This document shows positions 52,777 through 61,742 of a stretch of DNA of 64,000 nt, piece after piece. Within the stretch, counting starts at the first letter, position 1. Every line of letters starts with the position of its first letter. The stretch covers positions 186,001 through 250,000 of the forward strand of contig JAVBLN010000024.1 of NCBI GenBank assembly GCA_031553495.1, read 5' to 3'. The position numbers and the translations under genes are program-made. The notes beneath the pieces are model-generated. The model did no database searches and was not told the origin of the DNA. It worked only from the letters and a program-made list of their open reading frames with translations. Source of the DNA: Pinibacter sp031553495 (lineage in GTDB: Bacteria; Bacteroidota; Bacteroidia; Chitinophagales; Chitinophagaceae).

Positions 52777-53202
52777 CGGCAGGTTAATATTGAATTATAG
52801 AATTATAGAAGATAGCTGGTCTGAGTAAATATTTTTGTGTACCGGCGGTGGTGTTTCATGGCTTCATCGTTGTGTCACTCACTTGTACTGTAGTATTTCA
52901 TGGCAACATTTTGCTTCATAAAAATGCTCGCCTGCGATGGGATACTTCTTTTTTAAACTGCTCCCAAATAAACATATTCTCAAATGCATTAACTTCACAT
53001 TACTTCGAAGTGTGATAACGGAATACAACACCATTACAGAACTCAATCAAATCTTTAATCCGTTTGTGCCAAACCTGTGAAAAGCACCAGGCTGAAAACC
53101 GGTACACAATAATTGCATACACAATTTTCATTCAGTTATAGTTTCACAACAAACAAAAGCTATATGGGACATTTCATCTTGTTAACAAAAAAATCAAAAC
53201 AC
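52777..53202. other. Gap with repeat unit 21
   Basis: Apart from unit 21 the stretch shows nothing recognisable. The open frame of the next gene extends upstream to 53113, but the lipoprotein signal favours a start at 53203. Confidence 0.5.
52838..52907 (-). repeat. Dispersed 65-bp unit 21 (B/B')
   Basis: Perfect core with two GCCATGAAA modules; ends GCCGGTACAC and an A-tract on the minus strand. Confidence 0.85.
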
Positions 53203-54375
53203 ATGGAATGGATTTTCATCATTGCGGCATTTTTCCTGCTCATTTTGCTTACCGGACTTTTCTCCAGTTGCGCAGTTGTAAAAACCGATTTCTCATCCAA
53301 TGCAAAGAAAAACGCTACAGTATATTACTACTTACCGGAAAGTATAATCAAAATAAAAGCGACAGCAAAAGTGGCGGTGGTTTATAATGAAGATAAAATG
53401 CTAACAGGATCGAGCAATATAATTGAAGAAGGCTTTGTAATGACAACCGAAATAATTGCTGACACTAAGGATTTGCTTTCCCTAAATTATAAACCCAATG
53501 CGCTAATGGCGGATGAAATTAAATATGGAGTTAATACAAAAGGCTTGTTGGAAACGGTAAACATTACAACTGAAGACAGAACAGCAGACATTATATCAAA
53601 ACTTGCCGATGCCCCAAAAATAGTTTTAGGTTCTTCAGCCGCAGTAACCAGGGCACCGAAAACAATTGTTAAGATTAAGGAATTCACTGCTGATTTTGCA
53701 ATTAAAGCTTCTGCAATTTTATCCACTGCACAAACAATCAACTGGAACCTGATTATCATAAACGAACTTGGAATAGATGAGCAACCTAAAACACTTACAG
53801 CCGATTTTAAAATTAGTACTGCCGATATAACCGAAGCTATTCCCACACTCACCAGTTTAATTAATGGAAATGCATCAACCGGTACAGAGATTGAAGGCAT
53901 TTTAACAAGGCCGTTAAAAAATATTTCGCTGAAGATAGAATCTGCAATTCCCGGCGTTAGCTTCCCCTCTACCCTTCCAATTAATGTTGTAATCACAGAT
54001 CCTGCAAGGATTGTAGTAATTCCTATTAATAGAACAGCATTCGCAAAGCGAACAAACAAAGTTGCCATCCAGGATGGAATTATACTTTCCAATGAAATCA
54101 GCAAACCCTCATCTGTAGAAGGATTTATAACCATACCAATAAATATTGCTAAAGCAATTGTGTCAATTCCCGCGCAGTTAGTGCAGTTCAGGTTCGACAA
54201 TACGAAGAAGCTGGATGAGTTGGAACAGGCAAAACTTAATTACGAAAAGGCTTTACAAGAAAGGCAAAAATTCGCTTTAACAAAAGAACAAGAGATGGAA
54301 AAGATGAAACTGGATACTCAAAAAGCTTTAGAAGAAATAAAAAACCAAATTGAAGATCTAAAACAAAAAAAATAA
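53203..54375 (+). CDS. Lipoprotein with beta-rich body and C-terminal coiled coil, partner of the metacaspase
   Basis: The 390-residue product starts at 53203: MEWIFIIAAFFLLILLTGLF is a membrane signal ending in SSC, so Cys is probably lipidated. The body alternates strands rich in Ile, Thr and Ala (KIKATAKVAVVYNEDKMLTG, NWNLIIINELGIDEQPKTLT). The last 60 residues form a charged coiled coil (LDELEQAKLNYEKALQERQK, then EMEKMKLDTQKALEEIKNQI). The stop codon is one base before the metacaspase start, so the two are translated together. No family is recognised; it may present or restrain the protease at the membrane. Confidence 0.75.
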   Translation: MEWIFIIAAFFLLILLTGLFSSCAVVKTDFSSNAKKNATVYYYLPESIIKIKATAKVAVVYNEDKMLTGSSNIIEEGFVMTTEIIADTKDLLSLNYKPNALMADEIKYGVNTKGLLETVNITTEDRTADIISKLADAPKIVLGSSAAVTRAPKTIVKIKEFTADFAIKASAILSTAQTINWNLIIINELGIDEQPKTLTADFKISTADITEAIPTLTSLINGNASTGTEIEGILTRPLKNISLKIESAIPGVSFPSTLPINVVITDPARIVVIPINRTAFAKRTNKVAIQDGIILSNEISKPSSVEGFITIPINIAKAIVSIPAQLVQFRFDNTKKLDELEQAKLNYEKALQERQKFALTKEQEMEKMKLDTQKALEEIKNQIEDLKQKK

Positions 54376-54376
54376 T

Positions 54377-55195
54377 ATGGCAACAGGACTTTCTTTACAC
54401 ATTGGATTAAATACCATTGATAGAAATAAATACGAAGGCGAGTACCAGCCATTGCGCAATGCTGAGAATGATGCGCACTTTTACTATACGCTTGCAAAGT
54501 TGAAAAATTTCGATGCTATAAAGCTGTCCGGAGAAGATGCGACAAGTGAAAACTTACTTAAATACCTCAACGAATATTCTAATCGCTTAGCCACTGGTGA
54601 CATGTGTTTCATTACATACTCAGGTCACGGCACACGAGTAACCGATCTTAATAATGACGAAGAAGACGGGTATGACGAAGCATTGGTTCTTTACGACCGG
54701 TTGTTTATTGATGATGAATTTCAGTTGTGCTGGGCAAAATTCAAACCCGGCGTTAAACTATTTTTTGTTAATGACAGTTGTTGCAACGGCACGGTTACCA
54801 GGGTTAGTCCGCACTGGGATGATTCCGCTGAAATAAGTCCCCGTCCTATTTTACGCGGAATTGACAGATACCAGTCGGCCATTGATTTTGAAAAGAACAT
54901 TTCCTATTTTCAAAATATTAAATCAAACAGCGTAGCACAAAAACCTGTGTGTTCCATCATTCACATCGGGGCCTGCCAAGACGATCAATTTGCGGATGAC
55001 GGCTCTGTTACAGAAATAAATGGCAAATTCACAACAACAGTTAAGGAGCTTTTAGAAATAAATTCCGATTATACTTATAAATCATTTTATGAGAAATTGA
55101 AATTACAAATGCCGCCGTGGCAATCACCCAATTGGGACACACAAGCCGGTGTGTTTAATGAAGATTTCGAAAAATCGAGGTTACTGGAAATATGA
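54377..55195 (+). CDS. Caspase-like protease (metacaspase, peptidase C14)
   Basis: The 272-residue cytoplasmic protease has the caspase fold: LSLHIGLNTIDRNKYEG start, NAENDAHFYYTLAK, catalytic His84 in CFITYSGHGTRV and catalytic Cys135 in FFVNDSCCNG. The acidic NNDEEDGYDEALVLYD after the His is typical of bacterial type I-like metacaspases and may hold calcium. Family members cut after Arg or Lys. It has no signal peptide and no extra domain. Directly coupled to the lipoprotein gene (one base apart). Roles proposed for bacterial relatives include cell death and anti-phage defence; none is shown here. Confidence 0.9.
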   Translation: MATGLSLHIGLNTIDRNKYEGEYQPLRNAENDAHFYYTLAKLKNFDAIKLSGEDATSENLLKYLNEYSNRLATGDMCFITYSGHGTRVTDLNNDEEDGYDEALVLYDRLFIDDEFQLCWAKFKPGVKLFFVNDSCCNGTVTRVSPHWDDSAEISPRPILRGIDRYQSAIDFEKNISYFQNIKSNSVAQKPVCSIIHIGACQDDQFADDGSVTEINGKFTTTVKELLEINSDYTYKSFYEKLKLQMPPWQSPNWDTQAGVFNEDFEKSRLLEI

Positions 55196-55240
55196 TTCAC
55201 GAAAAATAATGTTAGCGTGAGTATTGATTTTCTATTTATA

Positions 55241-55305
55241 GGCCCAGCAACAGTGCCCTGATTAAACATCGTTGTGTCACTCACTTGTACTGTAGTAATG
55301 CTATT
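55241..55305 (-). repeat. Dispersed 65-bp unit 22 (A/C)
   Basis: Perfect core. The right module is C type (GTTTAATCAGGGCACTG on the minus strand) ending TGCTGGGCC. Confidence 0.8.
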
Positions 55306-55389
55306 GAGCAAGAGGGCAGTTGACAGTTGGCAGTAGAGAAATCAGAAATCAAAAGTCAGAGATCAAAAGTCAGGTCAGTGTTTTTTAGC

Positions 55390-55481
55390 CACAAGGTTCA
55401 CCAGGAAAGCACAAGGTACATAAGGGTTTGCTGAATAGCTGCCACCCTTGTGTACCTCGTGCCTCTATTGTGCCCCTTGTG
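55390..55481. terminator. Long imperfect hairpin of CACAAGG words
   Basis: Two 37-base arms (55390-55426 and 55445-55481) match at about 28 positions as reverse complements, several of the rest being G-U compatible, around an 18-base loop. The arms are built from CACAAGG and CCTTGTG words. It follows the metacaspase gene and may terminate from either strand. Confidence 0.55.
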
Positions 55482-55563
55482 ATTAAACAACTAAAAAATG
55501 TCTACTTTTTTCAGGACATGACAAAAGTACTCATTACTCAAAACTCATTACTCATAACTTGTT

Positions 55564-55628
55564 GAATAGCATTACTACCGCACAAGTGAGTGACACAACG
55601 ATGCTTAATAGTAGCACTACCGCCGGTC
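55564..55628 (+). repeat. Dispersed 65-bp unit 23 (A/A')
   Basis: A copy with all consensus modules: AATAGCATTACTACCG, core, CTTAATAGTAGCACTACCG, CCGGTCAAC and A-tract. Confidence 0.9.
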
Positions 55629-55851
55629 AACAAAAAATTTGCCGGCACACTTCGTATGTTGAACAAAATATAACAGTAAAAAAATTGGCAATTAAATTAA
55701 TATGTGAATCCTGAAAGCAATCGGCCATTCTGTTTTAGTCCAAACTTTACAAACTTTTTTTGTAAAAGTTATTGATTACATTATTATCTTCATGCTATCC
55801 CTTCAAATAACTGATTTTTATTAATACTAATTTATAAAACCCGCCTTAATT

Positions 55852-57759
55852 ATGAGTACGGTTGACACATTGGAAAAAATTCCGGTTAAGATCTTTAGTT
55901 CATTAAGAGATGGTTCAAAATTTATTGCCGCGCAAATTGCCGATACTATTAAAGAAAAAGAGGCAAAAGGTGAAAAGTGCGTTTTAGGTCTTGCTACAGG
56001 CTCATCGCCTAAAACTTTGTATGCCGAGCTTGTACGCCTGCACAAAGAAGAAAAACTAAGTTTCAAAAACGTTATCACCTTTAACCTTGATGAATATTAC
56101 CCGTTGGATAATGACGCGCTTCAAAGCTATAACCGCTATATGAAGGAACATTTGTTTGACCATGTGGATATTGACCCGGCACATACACACATCCCTGATG
56201 GCGAAATTGCTAAAGATGATGTTAAAAAATATTGCGCAGATTATGAAGCCGAAATTGAAGCCGCCGGAGGTATTGATATTCAAATTTTGGGTATTGGTAA
56301 TAACGGCCACATTGGTTTTAATGAGCCGGGCAGCAGCCGCTTTTCAAAAACCCGGCTGATACCTCTGGAGAATTCTACCCGCATTGCCAACTCGCAGGAG
56401 TTTCAAAATATTTCCAAAGTACCACGCCTTGCCATTACTATGGGCATCGATACCATTTTTAAAGCCCGCAAAGTAATTTTAATGGCCTGGGGACAAATGA
56501 AAGCGCCTGTTATTCAAAAAGCGGTGGAAGGCAACGTTACAGAGCAAATTCCCGCGTCACTCCTGCAGGAGCATGATGACGTAACGTTTGTGCTTGATGA
56601 AACGTCCGCGTCTGATCTCACCAGGTTTAAATCGCCGTGGCTGAGTGGTGAAATTGACTGGACCCCGGGAATGATCAAAAAAGCAGTGGTTACGCTGGCG
56701 CTTAAATTGCAAAAACCCATACTAAGCCTAACCAATACCGACTATAGCGATAATGGCCTTAGTGAACTATTGGTAGAAAGAGGTGATGCATACGAAATAA
56801 ACCTGCAGGTTTTTTACATGTTGCGCGATAGCATTACAGGATGGCCCGGTGGAAAGCCTAAAGCCATAATACCCGCCCATCCTGAGCGTTCGGAGCCTTA
56901 TCCTAAAACATGCCTTATTTTTTCACCACATCCCGATGATGATATCATAAGCATGGGCGGCACATTTATGCGTCTTCACGACCAGGGGCATCATGTGCAT
57001 GTGGCGTACCAAACCAGTGGCAATATTGCCGTAACGGACGAATTTGTTACACGCTTTATTGATTTTGCTGTTGGCTTTGAAGAAATAGCCGGCGTTGACA
57101 ATACTGTTTCGCAAAATATACTGGAAGAGGCTACTCAATTTCTCGCCACCAAAAAACAAAGTCAGAGCGACACGCCGCAGATCCGCTCTATTAAAGGCCT
57201 GATAAGACGTTGCGAAGCAAAAGCAACCTGTCAATATGTGGGTTTGAAAAAAGACCAGATCCATTTCCTTAATCTTCCTTTTTACGAAACGGGCAATATT
57301 GAAAAGAAACCGATGGGCGAGGAAGACATCAGGATCACAATGGAATTACTTCGTAAAGTAAAACCGCACCAGGTATTTTGTGCCGGCGATCTTGCAGATC
57401 CGCATGGCACGCATAAGGTATGCCTTGATATTGTTTTTGAAAGTTTGCGCAGGCTGAAAGCCGCCGGTGACGAGTGGTTGAAGGACTGCTGGGTATGGCT
57501 CTACAAGGGCGCATGGCAGGAGTGGTATATTGATGAAATTGAAATGGCCATTCCAATGAGTCCCGACCAGGTAATGAAAAAAAGGTTTGGCATTTTCATG
57601 CATCAGTCTCAAAAAGATATGGTTCCATTTCAGGGTAGCGATAGCCGTGAATTCTGGCAAAGAGCGGAAGAACGCAACCGCCAAACCGCTGAACTATACG
57701 CCAAACTTGGCCTTACACACTATGCCGGCATGGAAGCATTTGTAAGATGGAACTTTTAG
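55852..57759 (+). CDS. nagB: Glucosamine-6-phosphate deaminase fused to a PIG-L-type domain
   Basis: The 635-residue cytoplasmic protein has residues 1 to about 270 as NagB, turning glucosamine 6-phosphate into fructose 6-phosphate and ammonia: LATGSSPKTLYAELVRLHKE, FNLDEYYPL with catalytic Asp, GIGNNGHIGFNEPGSS near 146-161. From about residue 355 comes a PIG-L (LmbE-like) deacetylase domain with the zinc motif FSPHPDDDIISMGGTF and later AGDLADPHGTHKVC. The fused form is known in Bacteroidota and could combine de-N-acetylation with deamination; that coupling is inference. No partner gene is adjacent. Confidence 0.95.
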   Translation: MSTVDTLEKIPVKIFSSLRDGSKFIAAQIADTIKEKEAKGEKCVLGLATGSSPKTLYAELVRLHKEEKLSFKNVITFNLDEYYPLDNDALQSYNRYMKEHLFDHVDIDPAHTHIPDGEIAKDDVKKYCADYEAEIEAAGGIDIQILGIGNNGHIGFNEPGSSRFSKTRLIPLENSTRIANSQEFQNISKVPRLAITMGIDTIFKARKVILMAWGQMKAPVIQKAVEGNVTEQIPASLLQEHDDVTFVLDETSASDLTRFKSPWLSGEIDWTPGMIKKAVVTLALKLQKPILSLTNTDYSDNGLSELLVERGDAYEINLQVFYMLRDSITGWPGGKPKAIIPAHPERSEPYPKTCLIFSPHPDDDIISMGGTFMRLHDQGHHVHVAYQTSGNIAVTDEFVTRFIDFAVGFEEIAGVDNTVSQNILEEATQFLATKKQSQSDTPQIRSIKGLIRRCEAKATCQYVGLKKDQIHFLNLPFYETGNIEKKPMGEEDIRITMELLRKVKPHQVFCAGDLADPHGTHKVCLDIVFESLRRLKAAGDEWLKDCWVWLYKGAWQEWYIDEIEMAIPMSPDQVMKKRFGIFMHQSQKDMVPFQGSDSREFWQRAEERNRQTAELYAKLGLTHYAGMEAFVRWNF

Positions 57760-57765
57760 ATTTGA

Positions 57766-57887
57766 GATCTGAAATTTGAAATTTGAGATGCTTTGTTTCG
57801 AGCTTTCGGGAAAGTATGCGGACAGTGTTTTATTGCAAATCCTGCATAGAAGAATCTCAAATTTCAAATTTCAAATCTCAAATCGCC
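57766..57887. repeat. ATTTGAA/ATTTCAA heptamer pair
   Basis: AGATTTGAGATCTGAAATTT, AAATTTGAG at 57758-57789 and TCTCAAATTTC, AAATTTCAAATCTC at 57853-57880 are inverted heptamer tracts. Together they can fold as a large hairpin in the convergent gap between nagB and the Gluconate_2-dh3 gene, overlapping its last codons. Confidence 0.6.
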
Positions 57888-58450
57888 CAAGCGTGTTCGC
57901 CTTTTTTATAAGGAATACAACTGTCGTATTTTCCGGGAGCGGATACATAACGCAATGCTTTCGTAGCGCCAGGTTCCGAGGTAAAATACCCCCATACTGA
58001 AAGTTGCTTCATCATAGTTAAGTAATGAGGAGGCTTATTTCCTCTTTGCTTATCATATTCTATGGCTACGGTATTAAGTCTTGTAAGTAATTCTGTTTTT
58101 TGCTCCGGACTTATTTTCATGAAGGTTTTACCAAATTGTTTCCTGCTTTCACTTTTCAATTCGCCAATGCCGGCCATAAATGCTTTTTGTTGCTGCTCCT
58201 CATAACAATCCGAAACTATAGTTTTCATAAACTCCCCTATCTTCACTTCTTTAGCGCCGGGAGACGAAGCGGTAGCAGGCAAAATTGTTTCGCCAACTTC
58301 ATCAAGCAATGCGATTGTCTCTTCTGAAAAATTCAATCCGCCGGTAGGTTTAGCGCCGCTGTTAGCACATCCGCTTAAAAATAAATCAGCGCCAATTATA
58401 GTACCTCCAAAAACCAGCGCCACCTGCGACACAGCTTCTCTTCTAGTCAA
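57878..58450 (-). CDS. Gluconate 2-dehydrogenase subunit 3-like protein (Tat-exported)
   Basis: The 190-residue product has a twin-arginine start (MTRREAVSQVALVFGG, then GADLFLSGCA, possibly lipidated at the Cys). The rest matches the Gluconate_2-dh3 family: LLDEVGETILPATASSPGAK, FMKTIVSDCYEEQQQKAFM and a C-terminal YLTMMKQLSVWGYFTSEPGA. It is the small partner of GMC-type membrane dehydrogenases. The GMC oxidoreductase gene lies next, on the downstream side of the map (58730) and same strand; unit 24 lies between them. Confidence 0.85.
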   Translation of the reverse strand: MTRREAVSQVALVFGGTIIGADLFLSGCANSGAKPTGGLNFSEETIALLDEVGETILPATASSPGAKEVKIGEFMKTIVSDCYEEQQQKAFMAGIGELKSESRKQFGKTFMKISPEQKTELLTRLNTVAIEYDKQRGNKPPHYLTMMKQLSVWGYFTSEPGATKALRYVSAPGKYDSCIPYKKGEHAWAI

Positions 58451-58490
58451 AATCTAATAATTGAATTATTGAATAATTGAATGATTGATT
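58450..58490. repeat. Period-8 tract ATTGAATT
   Basis: ATTGAATT, ATTGAATA, ATTGAATG, ATTGATTC: an eight-base cousin of the heptamer tracts, just upstream of the Gluconate_2-dh3 start. Confidence 0.65.
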
Positions 58491-58572
58491 CAACGTTAAA
58501 TCCTTACATTCTTTATTAAAACTGTTTATTTTCCGGCAGTTGGTGTGCCACCGCACAAACTCCCACTTTGCC

Positions 58573-58638
58573 CAATAGCATTACTACCGTACAAGTGAGT
58601 GACACAACGATGTTTAATAGTAGCACTACCGCCGGTCC
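58573..58638 (+). repeat. Dispersed 65-bp unit 24 (A/A')
   Basis: Consensus copy with one change in the core's right side (CGATGTTTAATAG); ends CCGGTCCAAC and a long A-tract. Confidence 0.9.
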
Positions 58639-58729
58639 AACAAAAAAAATTACACATTCCTATCACCACGCATTTTCAAATCCCCCCACATTTTCAAATT
58701 AATTCCCTCATTTTCACATTTCCACATTA

Positions 58730-60415
58730 CTATAGGTTTCCTTTTTTCAACTCTTTCACTGCATAATCCGCGGCCCGTGCCGTGAATGCCATGTATGTTA
58801 AAGATGGATTTACGCAACTGGCGGAAGGCATAAATGAGCCATCGGTAACAAATACATTTGGCGCATCCCATACCTGGTTCCATTTATTAAGCACAGATGT
58901 TTTGGGATCATTACCCATTCTGGCTGTGCCCATTTCATGAATGCCGCGGCCCGGAGTTCCATCACCATCATGACCGCTTACATCTTTTAAGCCAACCGCG
59001 GAAAGCATTTCTTTTGCGTCCTCCAGTATATCTTTACGCATCTTCAATTCATTTTCCTTCAGCTCGCAATCTATAGCCAATACATTCAAACCCCACTTAT
59101 CTTTTTTATTATTGTCCAGTGTCACTTTATTTTCATGATACGGAAGCATTTCGCCAAAGCCTCCCAAACTCATCCACCACGAACCCGGCTCGCTAAGCGC
59201 TTCCTTTAAAGCCACGCCAATTCCGAGCGCATCCCTATTTCTACCCCATCCTTCACGGCCTGCGCCACCTTGGTAACCAAAGCCGCGCAAATAATCTCTT
59301 TTTTCCCCAAATAAATTTCTGAAGCGGGGAATATATATTCCATTAGGCCTCCGGCCAAAATAGTATTTATCTTCAAATCCTTCCGCTCTTCCGCGGGCTC
59401 CCACGCCAAGGTGATGATCCATCAGGTTGTGACCCAGCTCGCCGCTGCTACTTCCTAATCCGCCCGGCCAAATATCGGTGGCAGAGTTCATTAATACCCA
59501 AGTGGAGTTTAATGTGGATGCATTAAGGAAAATAATCTTCGCGTTATAAACCTGTGTTTTATTAGTTAAGGCATCCAATACCTCAACGCCTGTGGCCTGT
59601 TTTTTATCTTTATCGTATAATATCCTGGTAACAATGCTGTCGGGTTGCAAAGTAAGTTTACCCGTTTTCATTGCAGCAGGCAAGGTGGAAGACTGTGTAC
59701 TAAAATAGGCGCCAAATAAGCATCCCAGCCAGCATTTGGAGCGGTATTGGCATTTTACCCGGGATTCTATAGGCGCAGTAAGATTGGCAACGCGGCCAAT
59801 GATCATTCTGCGCTGATCATTGTAATGTTTTTTTAGTTTCGCAGCCACATCTTTTTCCACGCAGTTCATTTCCATTGGCGGCAAAAATTTCCCGTCAGGA
59901 AGTTGCGGTAGTCCTTCAATGCTGCCACTTATACCGGCAAATTTTTCCACATAATCATACCAGGGAGCTATTTCTTTGTACCGCACCGGCCAGTCAACGG
60001 CAATACCTTCTTTTGCATTTGCTTCAAAATCAATATCGCCCAACCGGTAGCTTTGGCGGCCCCAGGTAAGAGAACGACCGCCAACCATATAGCCACGAAA
60101 CCAATCGAAGCGTTTTATTTCGGTGTACGGACTTTCCTTTTCATTTACCCAAAAATCGAGATTGGTTTCATTTAAAGGATAATCTCGTTTTAAAACAGGG
60201 TACTCTTTTTTCATTTTAAGCGTAGGCGATCCACGATGCGGAAAATCCCAGGCTTCTTTGTTTGCGTTTACATAATCTTTAATATGTTCCACATTGCGAC
60301 CACGCTCCAGCATTAAAACAGTAAGGCCTTTTTCCGTTAACTCTTTTGCAGCCCAACCACCACTTATACCCGAGCCTACCACTATCGCATCATAGGTCTG
60401 ATCTGCCATGTCCAA
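58730..60415 (-). CDS. GMC-family oxidoreductase, gluconate/sugar dehydrogenase large subunit type
   Basis: The 561-residue FAD enzyme has the N-terminal nucleotide motif (YDAIVVGSGISGGWAAKELT, residues 7-26), MLERGRN, the Cys-rich YRSKCWLGCLFGAYFS, NASTLNSTWVLMNS and the C-terminal GTARMGNDP...VFVTDGSFMPSASCVNPSLT. It oxidises sugars or sugar acids with the small Gluconate_2-dh3 subunit upstream and usually a cytochrome c, not found here. In related loci this pair is linked to C3 oxidation of glycosides. Substrate is not fixed by sequence. Confidence 0.92.
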   Translation of the reverse strand: MDMADQTYDAIVVGSGISGGWAAKELTEKGLTVLMLERGRNVEHIKDYVNANKEAWDFPHRGSPTLKMKKEYPVLKRDYPLNETNLDFWVNEKESPYTEIKRFDWFRGYMVGGRSLTWGRQSYRLGDIDFEANAKEGIAVDWPVRYKEIAPWYDYVEKFAGISGSIEGLPQLPDGKFLPPMEMNCVEKDVAAKLKKHYNDQRRMIIGRVANLTAPIESRVKCQYRSKCWLGCLFGAYFSTQSSTLPAAMKTGKLTLQPDSIVTRILYDKDKKQATGVEVLDALTNKTQVYNAKIIFLNASTLNSTWVLMNSATDIWPGGLGSSSGELGHNLMDHHLGVGARGRAEGFEDKYYFGRRPNGIYIPRFRNLFGEKRDYLRGFGYQGGAGREGWGRNRDALGIGVALKEALSEPGSWWMSLGGFGEMLPYHENKVTLDNNKKDKWGLNVLAIDCELKENELKMRKDILEDAKEMLSAVGLKDVSGHDGDGTPGRGIHEMGTARMGNDPKTSVLNKWNQVWDAPNVFVTDGSFMPSASCVNPSLTYMAFTARAADYAVKELKKGNL

Positions 60416-60449
60416 ATTTTGTTTTTATAGATACCAATTTATTTTGTCT

Positions 60450-60502
60450 GATGTTAGAGGATAGAAATCAGAAGTCAGAGATCAGAAGTCAGATTTCTTT
60501 CC
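60450..60502. repeat. AATCAGA heptamer tract
   Basis: GATAGAA, ATCAGAA, GTCAGAG, ATCAGAA, GTCAGAT: five clear seven-base steps in the leader of the GMC gene. Confidence 0.7.
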
Positions 60503-60631
60503 TTATACCACATTATGCAAAAATACCCGGTTTATTATACTTACTAACAATTAACCAATGTTAAAATTACAAGTATCCGTTTTTTGAATTATGAATTTTG
60601 CCTTTAAAATTTTATTTTTTGATTCCTCCCC

Positions 60632-61531
60632 TCACACATCGCATATTTCAATAGCTTTTTTTAATGATGCCATTTTATCTGTGGCTTTAGGTATAAACTC
60701 CTGAGCCACATAACCTTTAAAGTTCAGGTCTTTCACAGCTCTCATTATAGCAGGGTAATATAGTTCCTGCGTGTCGTCAATTTCATTTCGTCCCGGCACG
60801 CCGGCAGTATGAAAATGTCCAATATATTTTATATTATCCCTGATTGTTCTTATAACATCACCTTCATCCACCTGCATGTGGTAAATATCGTACAGCAATT
60901 TGAAATTTTCTGTGGATAATCGTTTACACAATTCTACACCCCATGCCGTTCTATCGCACATATAATCTTTGTGATCTATTTTACTGTTAAGCAATTCCAT
61001 GTGAACAACGATCCCGTTCTTTTCCGCGAGAGGTAACACTTTTTTTAGTCCCTCCACGCAATTTTTCAAACCGGTTTCATCATCCATGCCATTACGATTT
61101 CCGCTAAATCCGATGACACTTTTGTAACCGGCTTTCACCATAAGCGGAATGATCTCAGTAAAATCCTTTACCAGGCGTGCGTGTTGACTTTTATCGGCCC
61201 AGCCTTTGGTTAAATTATTATCGCCGGCTGTGTAACACATGGAACTATGTACACCATACTGCTGAAGCACCGGCCAATCGGCGGGCCCAACCAGGTCTAT
61301 TGCGCTAAAACCAATCTTTTTTACAGCCTTGCAAAGGTCATCCAATTTCATCTTATTAAAACACCAGCGGCAAACCGAGTGATTAATATTTCCTTTCAGC
61401 TTTTTTATTATACTCTCAGTTGCAACATTTGGCGAAGCAGCAAACGATGATATGATATTGCCGCCTGCAATTACCGCCGCCGATCCGGCGACAATATTTT
61501 TTATAGCGTTCCTTCGGTTTGAATTTGACAT
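60632..61531 (-). CDS. Tat-exported xylose isomerase-like TIM barrel (hydroxypyruvate isomerase type)
   Basis: The 299-residue product has a twin-arginine signal (NRRNAIKNIVAGSAAVIAGG). The barrel carries CRWCFNKMKLDDLCKAVKKI, DLVGPADWPVLQQYG, VHMELLNSKIDHKDYMCD with a metal Glu, LLYDIYHMQVDEGDVIRTI with Asp/His ligands, and YVAQEFIPKATD. These resemble hydroxypyruvate isomerases, but an exported member in a 3-keto-sugar locus more likely acts on an oxidised sugar; that is inference. Confidence 0.88.
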   Translation of the reverse strand: MSNSNRRNAIKNIVAGSAAVIAGGNIISSFAASPNVATESIIKKLKGNINHSVCRWCFNKMKLDDLCKAVKKIGFSAIDLVGPADWPVLQQYGVHSSMCYTAGDNNLTKGWADKSQHARLVKDFTEIIPLMVKAGYKSVIGFSGNRNGMDDETGLKNCVEGLKKVLPLAEKNGIVVHMELLNSKIDHKDYMCDRTAWGVELCKRLSTENFKLLYDIYHMQVDEGDVIRTIRDNIKYIGHFHTAGVPGRNEIDDTQELYYPAIMRAVKDLNFKGYVAQEFIPKATDKMASLKKAIEICDV

Positions 61532-61613
61532 ATACTAATATTCTGAATTCACAAAACCAATTGCCATCTACTATTACATTTCGAACAGTGTAATATTTGC
61601 ACTTATTTTTTTG

Positions 61614-61680
61614 TTACCGGCTTCATTGCTACTATTAAGCATCGTTGTGTCACTCACTTGTGCGGTTGTAATGCTATTGA
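61614..61680 (-). repeat. Dispersed 65-bp unit 25 (A/A')
   Basis: Perfect core; the left module has one change (ATTACAACCG), the right ends GCAATGAAGCCGGTAAC with A-tract. It lies between the two barrel genes. Confidence 0.85.
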
Positions 61681-61742
61681 GCAAAAAGCAACATTCATTA
61701 CAAATACAACCCTATTATTAATTATTAATTAGTAATTATTAA

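Larger units (their letters stand above)
55241..55628. repeat. Composite inverted repeat element C (units 22 and 23)
   Basis: The third outward-facing pair. The middle (about 260 bp) is longer than in composites A and B and contains the long hairpin 55390-55481 and the segment shared with bases 17-54. Confidence 0.7.
55196..55851. other. 656-bp gap with composite C, a long hairpin and an IS-end-like segment
   Basis: It holds units 22 and 23 facing outward (55241-55628) around heptamers (55310-55375: GGCAGTT, GACAGTT, GGCAGTA, GAGAAAT, CAGAAAT), a 37-base hairpin, the IS-end-like TCTACTTTTTTCAGGACATG, and more heptamers (ACTCATT, ACTCAAA, ACTCATT, ACTCATA at 55528-55558). The last 220 bases before nagB show nothing recognised. 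Confidence 0.6.
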
